64,000 bases of DNA from Achatina immaculata (lineage: Eukaryota; Mollusca; Gastropoda; Stylommatophora; Achatinidae): NCBI GenBank assembly GCA_009760885.1, contig CM019696.1:41172267-41236266 (forward strand), given 5' to 3'. The notes below the pieces were generated by a model that was not told where the DNA came from, did no database searches, and worked only from the letters and a program-made list of their open reading frames with translations. How positions within the stretch are numbered: the stretch's first letter is position 1; the number at the start of each line of letters is the position of its first letter. Positions 21,938 through 35,000 of this stretch are shown here, one piece after another. The position numbers were made by a program, and so were the translations under genes.

Positions 21938-22616
21938 GATTATGATCATTCATTCATTCATTTGCATGTCCCTTGCGGAAAATTTCCCCCCTAACAGCAC
22001 TCTTGTAGGCCTCTCGGTTGTGAGCAAGATGGCCTGCTGCTGATGCATCCATTTGCAGATCATCAACGATGTCTTGCAGCCATCTTCGCCTTGGTCTTCC
22101 TCTCTTTCTTTTTCCCATTATGTACCCTTCCAAGACGGTCTTCTCTCATTTCCCTCATTGTGCCTCCGTTATTAGTTAGTAGTGATCCAAGATATTCAAA
22201 TCTCTCCACCTCTTCAAATTTTTCGTCATTGATACATATTTCATCTGCCTTGTTTGTTTTGTCATTTGTCATCAATTTAGTTTTCTTCGCGTTAAGATAG
22301 AGGTTTTGTTCTTCGCTATTCTTACGGACTGACATAATTAGTTTTTCCATTCCTTTTGTATTGTGGATAGTAATGCTGTGTCATCAGCATATCTAATCTC
22401 TGGTATTTTATAACCTCAAATTGTTATGGCATTGTAATATTCTTTGTCTACATCTTCTCTAACATTCCTCATTATATTTTCAGTATACAAGTTAAATAAG
22501 TAAGGCGACAATATGCACTCCTTACGGACCCCTTGTTTTATGTCAAACCAAGTTGTTGTTTCACCATTTATTGTTACTGCTGCCTGTTGGTCTAGATACA
22601 GCAGTGATTATGATCA
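21938..22616 (-). mobile_element. RTE-like family 1 copy with internal deletion
   Basis: Flanked by an 11-bp target-site duplication GATTATGATCA (21,938-21,948 and 22,606-22,616). The element (21,949-22,605) keeps the 3' end with GKKKERKTKAKMAARHR-like remnants and, upstream, EKLIMSVRKNSEEQNLYLNA plus RT-proximal sequence. About 270 bp present in the copies at 13,545 and 39,467 is missing at about 22,146. An internal deletion is more likely than mis-assembly. The tail (ATTC)n on plus equals (GAAT)n on minus. Confidence 0.85.
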
Positions 22617-23052
22617 AGAAATAGGAAACTATTTGAAAAAAAAACTATCATTGAAAATAGATGATTATTAGATGCAGAAAATAAAGTTACCTAAATTTGA
22701 AAGCAGAAAAATAGAATACATTTACTGGATAGGTAATAGTAAGTATAAAATTATCGCCACGGTAGTGAAACTAGGTGAGAGTAATGAACGAAAGAAGAGC
22801 GTCTGATGGATAGGCCTATGTCATAACTAATTTTTCCCTCCACATTTTTATACAAGTTTGCAAAAAAGTAATTAATTTATATGCGGTGCGCCACTCAATT
22901 TCTGCATACAGTTGATGCCATTTGAAGTTGGACACCCTAGATTTGACTTTCGTTCCGGATTTTCGTTACCGGATATAATTGTTTGTACAAGTTTTTAAAT
23001 GTCTAAGGGAGATAAATATCAACATAGAAGACAATAAGGAGTTACTGTCGAC
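22617..23052. other. INTS5 5' flank and probable 5' UTR
   Basis: Unique sequence upstream of the INTS5 start codon. No TATA box at a convincing position and no CpG-rich block. The transcription start cannot be set from sequence alone. Confidence 0.4.
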
Positions 23053-23091
23053 ATGGCATCCACAAGCGGAGAGGTGTCTGCCGCCCCGGGG
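23053..23091 (+). CDS. INTS5: INTS5 exon 1 (residues 1-13)
   Basis: The ATG in context GACATGGC opens MASTSGEVSAAPG, ending at G|GTAAGG in phase 0. The N-terminus of this family is variable, so choice rests on position, phase and the good donor. Reading on past the donor gives a longer frame, which I discount. Confidence 0.75.
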
Positions 23092-26000
23092 GTAAGGAAC
23101 TCATCTTTTCCTCGTGAGCGGCTTAATTCACGTGCTCGGTTTCACTTCAGAACAATATCGAATGGCATTTTCATTTGTAAAAAAATATGCTGTGATATAT
23201 ACTCCGCAACCTACGTTAGTTCCCGGAGACTATCTCGATTGTGTTACCTCGGTGTTGTCAGACCTTCAAGAAATTAAATTTTACCACAAGTTATGAAAAC
23301 TTCTTCATCATCATCAACTGTTCAGCTTCATGCGCTCAGCAATCTAGACATAGGTCAATCTGATGGTCAGCAGGGGTTTTGCGTGCGTGTCCTAGTTTTC
23401 CACCAGGCGAGGTTTTGTGCTCTCCGTAGTAGTGTGCGAGATGTTCTCTGGAGTATGGAGACCGTTCTCGCTTGTACAGTGTGAGATCTGGCCGGTCTTC
23501 AGTGTGTGTAGATATAGTCTGCAAAGTCCTATTTGAACATTGATAATTTTAATGTTAATTCATTGTAGTCAACTGAACTTTTTGTATATAATGGGATCTT
23601 TTGTCTTATTGTTATCTCTATGCACTGTTGATATTAAGTTTAACTGATTTATTTACAGTGATCTACAGTTGAAAAAAAAATGTTCATTATTAGTATGACT
23701 GGATAATAATTGTGACTGTTCCATCAGCAGTGGGGCCTGCAGATTGTAGTAAACAATTTATAGAATAAAAGCCTGCTGAACAACAGCCAAGACATAAGAC
23801 TGTTTTTCATTATAATTCATCACAGCCACCATGTTTTACTGGGAAATGAGTTCATCATGACAGTTTTAAAAAAAATATTTACAACAGTTTAAAAATTATG
23901 AAATGCAGTTGGAACGAAGAATAAAGGCTACTGAAATGTGGTTCTTAAGAAGGATGCTTCACATACCAAGGGCATCCAGAAAGACAATGAAGAAGTATTG
24001 CACAGGCAAATGAATATCTCAAACAAGTACTGTACATTACCAAAAGACAATCATAGTTTCTTGGACACATCAGCAGACATGAAGATCTCGAAAAACTGGT
24101 CATGACTGGAAAAATAAATAGTGAAAGATAGAGAGGGCAGAGAAGACAGAAATACCTGGATGCCCTGCCTACGTGGTTTGGCAGGAAAGCAGCGTTAGAC
24201 TTGACTTGAGACATGGAAGATCGAGTGAGATGGAGAGAGGTGACCCAGCTAATGTTTACTGGCATGGCACTGTCTGATCTGATTAAAAATTATAAACCCC
24301 ATCTTGGGATGAAACCATATGACTGCAGTTACATTTTTTTAGAAAAGTCTTTTAAAGAATTCACTATACTCAGTGAGTTAAAAATCCCATCAGAATAAGT
24401 CTGTATGATCAGTATCAGCACTAAATAAGAAAGGAAAGGTATTCTTTACCATAATAGTGGAGAAACTGAATATTATAAATGAGATGAAAAAGCTCTTGTA
24501 TAGTAAAAGAGTCAAATAATTGTACATTTCAGCTTTCAAAATATTACAAAGGCCAAAATAAAAAGATTTGTTTATATTTTCATTTGTATATTTTTTTTTT
24601 TTTTTTGGCCTAGTTTTTTTATAGTTGTACCATGTGTGCTTGTGGACAGTGAAATAGACACAGCTAAAACTTGTGGACTAACATCCATATTATGAGAGTT
24701 GCTTAAGAAATTATGCTAAGAAAGTTCCACAGCAGGTCACATATTCTTGCTTCGCAACTGTCCTTTTCAGGTCTGAGACAAAGAGTGCTGTAGTTAAGGA
24801 CATGCACATCCTATAAACATCCTGTATTCCTATAAACTCGGTACATTGGCAAAACATTGGAGACGAAGACATTGTCCAGTTTGACAGTCAGCGACCCATG
24901 GGTGACATGATAGCATCGGGATTTGTAAACTGTAGCTGATCTCCCTCGTGCCCCCCCAGTAGCAGGCCTAGCCTTGCTAATGGAGGCAGGGATTGTCATA
25001 GTCCCAGTGGCAGTGGAGTTTGTTAAGAAAGTGTTGTACACCCATTTGCTTTTTAGCTTCACTCAAGTGCTGGAAAAATAGCTGCCATAGCTTGCTTTAA
25101 ATCTGACATGTTGCAGCACACCAACATCTTCACCACATTGGCCTGCAAAGAAAATCAACAACCTGAGTTGTTCCAGGGAGATAGATAGAAGACAAAACAG
25201 TACAGATAAATGGAAAGAGAGAAGTCCTTTGTCTGGCTAAGAGGATAGGGCATGATGTAGCTGTGGAGCCTAGTGAGAAGAACATTTTTTTTGTTTCTTA
25301 GGGAATTCAAGCAAGCCAGTTTCAGTTCTTCCTTACGTCATGCCTACCAAGCTCACTGCCTGTGTTTTATCAACAACAGATGCAGATTAAGCTTTTAATC
25401 TCCTCATTTGGGCAGATTTGCTGTTATTGAATCCACATCAGTAAATGTTTTTTTTTTTCTTTTTTTTTCCTCAACGCTTCAGGACATTCGCAGGCAGGTG
25501 AATCAGTTCCTACAAGGTACCACAAGTTCTGGGCCTGTCAGTTATGAAAACCTGTCCAATTCTGCTTTGTTTTTGCTGCGTACAGTGCCAGTTGCCCGGC
25601 ATGCTGTCTTGAAGTATTATGCAATATCGTTTGATGAAGCCATCAACATGTTCTTAAGTCTGTCAGATCATGCTCTTCTTGGTGGGAAAGGTTTGTGCTG
25701 TCTTAGATGAAAGATCTAGTTTTATTATATGCTGCATGTGACTAGTATGTGCTGTCTTATTAGAAAAATATAATTTATTTCATGCTATACATGATGACTA
25801 GTTGTGGTCTTGGTGGAAAAAAAAATTGTTTTATAAATCAAATTTAACAAAGCCTCTAAAAACCTTTAAAAACCTGCAGAGTTATCAACTCATATAAAAT
25901 AAGGCAGACTTATACATAAAGAGGAGTGAGTTCAAAATCCAGGAGAAAAACCTAGAAAATTTCCAGCTCCCATGTGTATCTGCATTACCAGATTTGACAC

Positions 26001-29000
26001 ATCACAGAAGAAGTAGCATTGTGTAAAGATGTGTATATTTTTAAGTAAAATCTATAAAAGGTGTAAAGCTTGTTAGTTTTTTTGTAAATACTATGGCTTG
26101 CCACTTGTTCATCTCTTGTTTGGCATGGTGTAGCCTGGAATACAGTGAGAACATAGGAAGGATGATAAATTTCCTAGTGACATACGAATAACTTTTGGGA
26201 ATAAGTGAAATTTATAGAACTTATTATATATATACACACACAAAGGCACAGAATTAAAGCTGTGATAATCAAACGTGAAGACTATTTAAAAGAAAAATTT
26301 TAGTTAATGAGAATGCATTTGTAATGCTTCGGTTTACACCTTAACCATACAAACATATACAGGATAAAGAGAAGGAAAGGAAATATAAATTCACATCAGT
26401 GATTTACAACAAATAAGAATGGGGGGAAAAAAATAGGAAAAAGGGAGCATTTAGCTGTGATTTGCAAGAAGCTGTGCCTGAGAGTTCATGTTGTGAAGTA
26501 TTGTAAATGTTTCTAAGGTGCACTGCCAGAGTTGGCAGAAGTTAATGGAGTAGTACCAGAATTCTGAAGAAAACTCTAAGTGTTGCTCTAGTGACAGTAA
26601 TCCAGATTTAGCATGACCAGAAGAAGACCTGAAAGAGAGGAAAATGTTATGTTATGGGAGAGTTTGAAAGGAAAAGAGAAAGGTACTTTAATCATTGTAA
26701 GCTCAACAGCACACAGCATGCCAGCTTATGCCTGATATGTTCCTGGTATTTATATTACATCTGGTCATTCTGTCATTGATTTTTATAGCTAAAACTGTTG
26801 TGTTCTCTGTTTCAGAATTTAGTCTCTTGTTTTTGTTGTCATGTTCATCATGTGCAGGTACACCCACATTTTGTATTTATTAGGTTTTTTTTGCAGGGGC
26901 AAATTATTTCATTTTACAAAATTTTCACATAAAACTAACAGCATTCTTCTTGTCTCTCATTTGTTTATTATTCATATTTCTCATTATACAGTAAGAACCT
27001 TTTCAGGTCAGTTTGTCACTTAAATTTCCAAGATCTTTCTGAGTATATTTTTATGCTTGATTGGTTTCTCTTTTTCAAGCAAGCAATGAAAGGAAAATGT
27101 AATGACCTCAAAGTATTAGATGCTGTGTTGGTATTTTTGTGTGGCCTCTTGACTTGCCAATTTTTCTTGTATTCTTTGCAGATCAAGAAACTGCCCAGAG
27201 AAGTCAGTTGTCAGCGCTGCAGGATGTGACAGGTGTTTTACTCAGCTTCATCAAGTCAAACCCCGAAGCTTGGGCCCCAGTTGTGTCATCTGTAGGTAGC
27301 TGCAGAAGCACATGGCAGGACAATTAATTTGTAGTTGATGGTGCCATATTTTATTTTTTTGTTGTTCATTGCTCAGGTCTTGGGTTGAAGTTACTTATTT
27401 TGCAAAACAGAAATGTGCACGATGTATGATTTTTCTTTTTATTTATTTACACAGAAATTATAAGAGTGCTGGAAGACATCAGCATAGATGGGGAAGATCT
27501 GAAACTCATCAAAAACATATATTGGCAGCAGTCAGCAGAAGTGAAGGTTGTGAACCAAATAGGAGCATTCCAAGACATAACATTGGAAGTGAGACAAGAA
27601 TGTGTTCTATCTCCTGACCTCTTTTCCTTGTACCGTGAAAATATAATGAGAAATATAGAGAGCTTGCCAGGAATATCAATTGGCGGATACAACCGTAACA
27701 ACTTAAATATTCAGATGACACAGTTCTGATTGCTAAAAGTGAAAGGGAGCTACAGGCTCTTCTGGACATCGTGGTTCGTGAAAGTAAAAGTAAAGGTCTC
27801 AGCCTGAATAAAAAGAAGACTAAAATGATGGTCATCTCAAAGAAAAAGAATACCACCAAAATGTAGCATTACCATCGATGGCACAGAACTGAAACAAGTT
27901 GATAGATTCAAGTACTTAGGAACAATTATAACAGCTGATGGGAAATGTCACAATGTAATAAAAAGCAGACGTGCTCAGGCCAAGTCAGCATTCCAGAAAA
28001 TGAGAAACATCTTGTGCAACAGATCCATATCAGTGGAAACAAGATTCTGAGTACTTAAATGTTACATCGAGCCCATTTTGTTTTATGGATGTGAAGAATG
28101 ATTCATTGATAAGAGAGTACAACGAGAAATGGAGGCCATGGAAATGTGGTTCATAAGAAGGATGTTGAAGGTACCATGGACAGCTAAGAAAACCAACGAA
28201 GAAGGAAGAAAAAACAGAAGTTACTGGATGGGCTGTCAGTGTGGCTAGGAAGAACGTCAACAGCGGATCTCATAATCAAGTCTCAAGACAGGAATTGTGG
28301 AGAGAAATGTGGTGTAAAATCTGATTTTCCCTACAGGCAAATATTCTCCATCTTCAGAAATAATGATTTTTACAGCAAGGTCAACTGGTGGGCACCGATG
28401 TAACATCTTATTATTTTTATCCTCCAATTGTATAATAAAAATTCATTCACTTTTGCCTGTAACTAAGATTCTAAGGACTGTTATAGCTGGAGGTGGGGTG
28501 GGGGAAATGCTCTCCACTCCAATTAAATGTCTCCAAGGCATGCGTCTCAAATAGTCCAAGTCCAGCTCCTGGCCTTCTTGTGGCGGAACTCTTCAAACTG
28601 ACAGGAGAAGGGGTGAAGGCGAATATCTGGCGCCTGAAAACCAGACACTTTGGGTAGATGAGAATCTTGTTTGGTAGCTCATATGAGAGAAGGAAAACTC
28701 TGGTTTAAAACCCACTGCTGCTGCGAGATTCTTCAGCTGCCGTGCGTGGGGTGAAACTCCCCCTGGCCAATGAAGAAAAATACGATTAGGGTTGCTGTGC
28801 AGCACCGCCATGGAAAAGGTGAAGGAAAGGATTAAGTGAAGTAACCAGTAGTCTTGAGGTCAGGACTACTTAAATCACGGCACTTCTGCTTTAGAGGCCG
28901 GCCACGTCCTATATACACCCATACTGGGGCAGATTGCCTAAACCGGATTAACCCAGGGGTTAAACTAAGACACTGCTGGCAAGATTCTTCAGCTGCCGCG

Positions 29001-32000
29001 CATGGGGTGAAATTCTTCCCGGCCAATAAAGAAAATGCAATTGGGTTGCCGTGCGGTGCCACTATGAAAATGTGATGGAAAGGATAAAGTGAAGATTAAT
29101 CGGTATGTCCAGTAGTCTCGTGACAAGAGCTACTCATACCATGGCACCTCTGCTCTAGAGGCCGGCCATCTCCGATATACACCCATGCTGGTGAAACCAG
29201 CTTAACCCAGGGGTGAAACTTGATGACTACTCATGTCACGGTACCTCCACTCTAGAGGTTGGTCACATCCTAAAAATGCCCATACAGGGATAATACACCT
29301 AAACCAGCTTAACCCAGGAGTGAAACCTACTAGTGGAAGGATTCATCCTCCTGGACAAAAGCTCCATCCTGGTCACAACTAAGAAGGATAGCAGCCACGA
29401 CTACAAAATACTGAAGTCGGAGACACTGGTTCATTGCAGTCTAGATAGGCAACCACCTCTCACCTGACGGGGATATATGCGTATCCTAATCACACTGAGG
29501 TTTTCTAGTGAGAAAGTCCAACGCAGGACTGGATGGGCAAACACCTCTCAACCGGCGGAGATATACGGATATCCAAAACACATCAAGGTTTTCCTGTGAG
29601 AAAGTCTAACTCTAGGCTGGATGGGCTGCCACCTCTAATCTGGCAGGCATATACTGATATCCAAAACATGTCAAAGTTTCCGGTGAGAAAGTCCAGCTCT
29701 GGATTAAACTGGTGCAACAAAAACCAGTGTCACACAGTCCCGCTTCTGCGACCCACTGAGAATACAGCCCCAAGCCCCATGATACTCTGAACCTCCTGTG
29801 GTCCTCTCAGGGATCTCTTGTGGCCCTCTCAGGGACCACAGGACCAATCAAGGATCACAGGAGTAAATTCAGTAGGATCACTGGGCAATCTTAGTGATAG
29901 AAGCAAATGAAGAAGAAGAAGATACTGCATGTATCACTTTAGATGCGCACAGAAGCCCCCTTATAATCAACATTTGAGTTTTTTTTTTAATGGTAACTGA
30001 CCCAGTACAGCTCTGAGATGATCTTGTGTAAAAATTATATGTACATACATACATATAAAATCTTTTTATCTGCTTTGAGTGTTTACGATATAAAAATTAG
30101 TTCATCTTCAGTTTTCCAGTAACTGGCTCATGTTAAATCTGTATTATTATAAATGTTATTTCAATATCTTTATGTTATTTCAACATTAATGTGTTATTTA
30201 ATTAACATTTTTCTTTTGTTGACCAGTGGGCACTTTCATTACTTGGAGAAGTGAGCAGCAAATACGCTATAAAACGAGGCGTGCAGCATGCAACATCCAT
30301 CAATGAAATTCTCCAGATGTGGATGACCTGCCCTCCAGCCAAAATGCTGATTGAGATAACCACTGAGTGTTTTGCTGCCATGTAGGTGTATTTGGAATTA
30401 GTTGTTGGCTTGAGCATCTTTAAAATGTAAATATAAGCAATTTGTATAGAAATTAACTACAAACAAAAATAGTTGTCAACTTCTTTGTACTTGGAAAAAA
30501 GAAAATCGAGACATTTAGAATACGCAGAACAAATACTGCAGACAAAAAAAAATGCTGGTAAACGGCAATAAAGTTTAAAAAGTTAAGTGAAATATGATAG
30601 GTGTGTCTAAAAGTGGACACCTGTTTATGCAATCAATATAGTTAAGCTATGAAAAACACGTGCATCATCTGTTGTCTCTTCCTTCTCTTTATTTGTTCAT
30701 TGTTGTTGTTTGATAGGGATTAGATTTAAAATATCACAGTGCTCATCTCGATAGAATAAGCAAAGCTTTTGCGCACCACTTTTTAAAAAAAAAAATTTAG
30801 GCGAATTAGCATATGTAAAAAAATGTCATGAAAACTCAAAATATATAAGGTGTATAGAAAATACTCGACATCAAGTGGAATGAATTCAAGAACAATGCAG
30901 AGATAAGACAGATGACTGAACAACAACCAGTCTCATGAGTGATCAGGAAAAGGAGATGGACATATGTTGGTCACTTGATGAGAAGAAATGATCAGAGAAT
31001 CCCAAAACAAGCTATCAAGTGGAACACAACAGGCCGAAGAAAAAGAGGCAGACCGTGTGAAACTCTGAAGAGGACATTATTAAGAGAGGCCAAATTAACA
31101 GGCATAAAATCCTTTGATGAGGTTGAAAGACTCGCTGAAAACAGGAAAAATTGGCGAACTACTTTGCGAGCCCTATGTGACGTTTAACGGCACGGGAAGG
31201 ATATAAGATAAGAAGATAGGTATTTTCAGCTAGTTTTGGTAACAATTATTTGAACTAAATTATTAACTCTTTCCGTGCCTCAGGAAGAAATGCGGACATT
31301 CACTTGGTACTGAAATAAAAGTGAAGGTCTTGATCTGTATAGGGGGTATAGTTGTAAAATGTAATGGAAAACAGTATTTCTATGTATTTCTGTGTACTTA
31401 TTATGTTCCAAAATATAACTAAATGTATGAAGATTTCATAAATGCAGAGGTTTTTTAGGAAAAAAAAGAAGTAATGTGATGTTTTTAAGCAATGGTTGTG
31501 CCAAACTTACCATCGGCTAGATCTAGATCTACACTACTTACCATCTGAGATGTCTAGATCTACTTGTCGATCTTGTATTGTGTTGCATTCGCGCTAAATT
31601 AGTGTCTGAAATAACTTCCTAACTACTTCTCCAGTCATCTAATATGTCTAGATCTACTTGGGATACATTCAAGAACAGTGGTCTGGTCACAGGCCATGTC
31701 CATACCCCTATCTACATCATCAAAAATTTTTCTTCCTTTTTCTCGCTTGTCATCGCTCGTAACAAAGCACTGTTTCGCCATTTTGAAAAGTGTCACTGGA
31801 CATGCAGATGAAATATGTAAAATCTAAACGTTACACCGGTTTTTTTAATGAAATAAACCAAGCATCACTATGGTGATGATATGTAGCGTGTCAGAAAACC
31901 GGAAGCATCACTGTCGTGACGAATGGTACCAAAAGAGTTAACGAAAATTATAAAAATTGTCATTTCTTTTCATTCTCTTTGTGCACTAAGATTATAATAA

Positions 32001-35000
32001 TGATAAGAAACAGAGTTTATAGTTTAGCTTTTATTGTAATAATTGATTATTAATTTTTGTGAAAATCTGGTGAATTTTTCTGGATACCCTGTGTACTTTA
32101 ATATTTGTAGGTACCCCCATCATGTCATAAAGGCACCTATGAGATATGGTATTAGTGTTCATACTTTCCTTAACCAACTGGCACGCTGGAGGGTGATTGG
32201 TCAGCATCACTTCTAGATGCCTTTACTTCTGCAGTTCCAAAAAACGACAGGTCTCCATTATATGTCACATATGGATGACTGGGGCACCTCTGGCAGGACT
32301 TGACCCACTGACATTCACCATAAAAAATTGTCCTGTATGTCTTAGAAAAGATAAAATAAGCACAGTTTAGTTTAATCTTCTTTGTTTGCATCATGAGAAG
32401 GGAATAGGGAGAGCTGGTTTATGTCTCTGAAAAACAGGTTGCTGGTTGTCTTATTTGTACTGTTTTATGTTATATCTGTGATTTGTTTTCTTATTTTTCT
32501 GCTTCTGTGTCTTTCAGGGTTGGAGGTGCACCTGATATGTGTGTGGACTCGTTATTAGAAGCCTCTGTGAAGTACTCGCCACATTTTGACTGGGTTGTAG
32601 CACATATTGGGTGAGCAGTCTTTTATGATGTTGTTCTGTCCTGTCTACATGATGAAACTCATAAATTGCTGTGAACTCCTTACGGATGTGAGCATAATTT
32701 TCTCAACTGATGTCATGTTGAAGATACTGGAGCACAAATGTTGATTTAGATGGGGAATGGAGTACATTTAGTTAGTTTGACAGATCATCATCACCACACA
32801 TCAAACACATAAGTGCTCAGATCTCCTCTTTCTGGCGCATCGGCTGACAACACCAGTTCTGTGTTGTTTTCTTTGACTCCCTGCATATTGTTCTTTCTTG
32901 GCTGCACCCCACTTGACCTACAGTTCCCTCAGTCTGGTTAAGGCTACAGAGTCACATTTATCACCTGAATCCTGGTCTTGTCCCACCTCTCTAAGCATTC
33001 ACAATATCAGCCTGGTCCATTGCCTGACCACTTCCCTCCCATGCCACACTAGCAAGCCAATCAGCTTGCTCATTTTCCCTGACACCCGCATGCCCTAGCA
33101 CAAAAATGAAACAGATTTTTGTCAGCCTGGACCCCTCAGAGACTCCAACTACTGCTTATGAGCCAAGTCCCTATTTATTTTTCTGAGCAATACTCATTGA
33201 GACACTGAGAAACATACATAGTACAGTAGTGTGCTTTAATTTCTGCAGTGAAGCCAGGAAATGACATTTTTAACAGTGAAACCTTCAACTCTGCCATTGT
33301 TCAGGACACATCAGTCATTATTCTTCTGAACATGCTGAACATATTCAGTGGATAGCTTGTGTCTAGGAGGTAGGGGTGAAAGAACAGAAGCATAGCCTGC
33401 AGGAGTTTGCTGGCCTTGATAAGTGCTCTATCCCACTAACTTTATCATCTTCATTTTTGTTAATTGTGTAAGTGGTGGTTCTCTTGCTAAGAACAGATCT
33501 GATAACCAAGGGTGTTTGAAGAAGGCTGTGAATTATGTTCTTCCCAACCGCAACTCAGCATGAGGCATAGTTGAGACTACAGCATTAAGACTTTCCCGGA
33601 CAAGTTATTTTAAGAATTTTTGGGTCTTCAGTTTTTTTCCCCTACATAAGTGATAGATGATATTAAAGTAACATTAACTCTTTATCTTTGTGGTCTTCAG
33701 TTTTTTTTCACTACATAAGTGATACTATATTAAAGTAACATTACACTGCTGGCGAGATTCTTCAGCTGCCGCACGTGGGGTGAAACTCTTCCCGGCCAAT
33801 GAAGAAAATGTGAAAATGCGATTAGGGTTGCCGAGCGGCGCTGCTGTGAAAAGGTGATGGAAAGGATAAAGTGAAGTTTAATCGGTATGTCCAGTAGCTT
33901 TGCAATGAGAGGTACTCATACCACAGCACCTCTGCTCTAGAGGCCAGCCATGTTCTGTATACACACTTACTGGTGAAATATGCCCAAACCGGCTTAACCC
34001 AGGGGTGAAACTTGATGGCTACTCATGTCACTGTACTTCCGCTCTAGAGGTTAGTCACGTCCTAAATATGCCTATACTGGGATAATACGCCTAAACCAGC
34101 TTAACCCAGGGGTGAAACTTACTTATTACTACTGGACAAAAGCTCCATCCTGGTCACAGCTAGGAAGGGTAGTGGCCACAATCACAAAATGCTGAAGTTG
34201 GAGACACTGGACCAGTGTAGTCTAGATGGGCAACCACCTCTCACTCGACGGGGATATATGTGTATCCTAATCAAACAGGTTTTCCAGTGAGGAAGTCCAG
34301 CACTGGACTGGATGAGCAACCACCTCTCACCCGACGGGTGTATACTGATATCCAAAACACATCGAAGTTTTCCAGTGAGAAAGTCCAACTTTAGATTAAA
34401 CTGGTGCAATGAAACCACCTCTCACCCGACGGGTGTATATTGATATCCAAAACACATCGAGGTTTTCCGGTGAGAAAGTCCAACTCTAGATTAAACTAGT
34501 GCAATGAAAACCAGTGTCACGCAATCCCACTTCTGCGGCCCACCGAGAATACAGGCCCAAGTCCCATGGTACTCTGAACCTATTGTGGTCCTCTCGGGGA
34601 TCTGTCATGGTCCTATCAAGTACCACAGGAGTAAATTCAGTAGGATCACGGGGCGGTCTTGGTGGTAGAAGTGAATGAAGAAGAAAGTAACATTAACTCT
34701 TATCCTACTGAAGAAAACTAAAAATCACATTAACTCTTTCACATATTTGTTATATTTATGTAACAAATGTCACATCATGTGTTTCATTCCCTCTGTTTAC
34801 TAGTGAACTATGACTTCAGCATTGATTACAAAGAATTAAGATGGATTTGATTTTAAGTGTAATTATTATCATCTTCTTAGCTCCTGCTTTCCGAGAACCA
34901 TCATCACTCGAGTCCTAAACTGTGGCCTCAAAGACTTCTGCAGTAGTGGGGTAGATGGCCCAGAAAAAGACATGGGCTCCAGCAGAATGAAGATCCCCAA

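Noticed and set aside
23053..23277. Unspliced 74-codon frame starting at the INTS5 ATG
   Set aside because: It runs past a good GTAAGG donor into sequence without similarity to INTS5. Splicing to 25,483 gives the expected protein.
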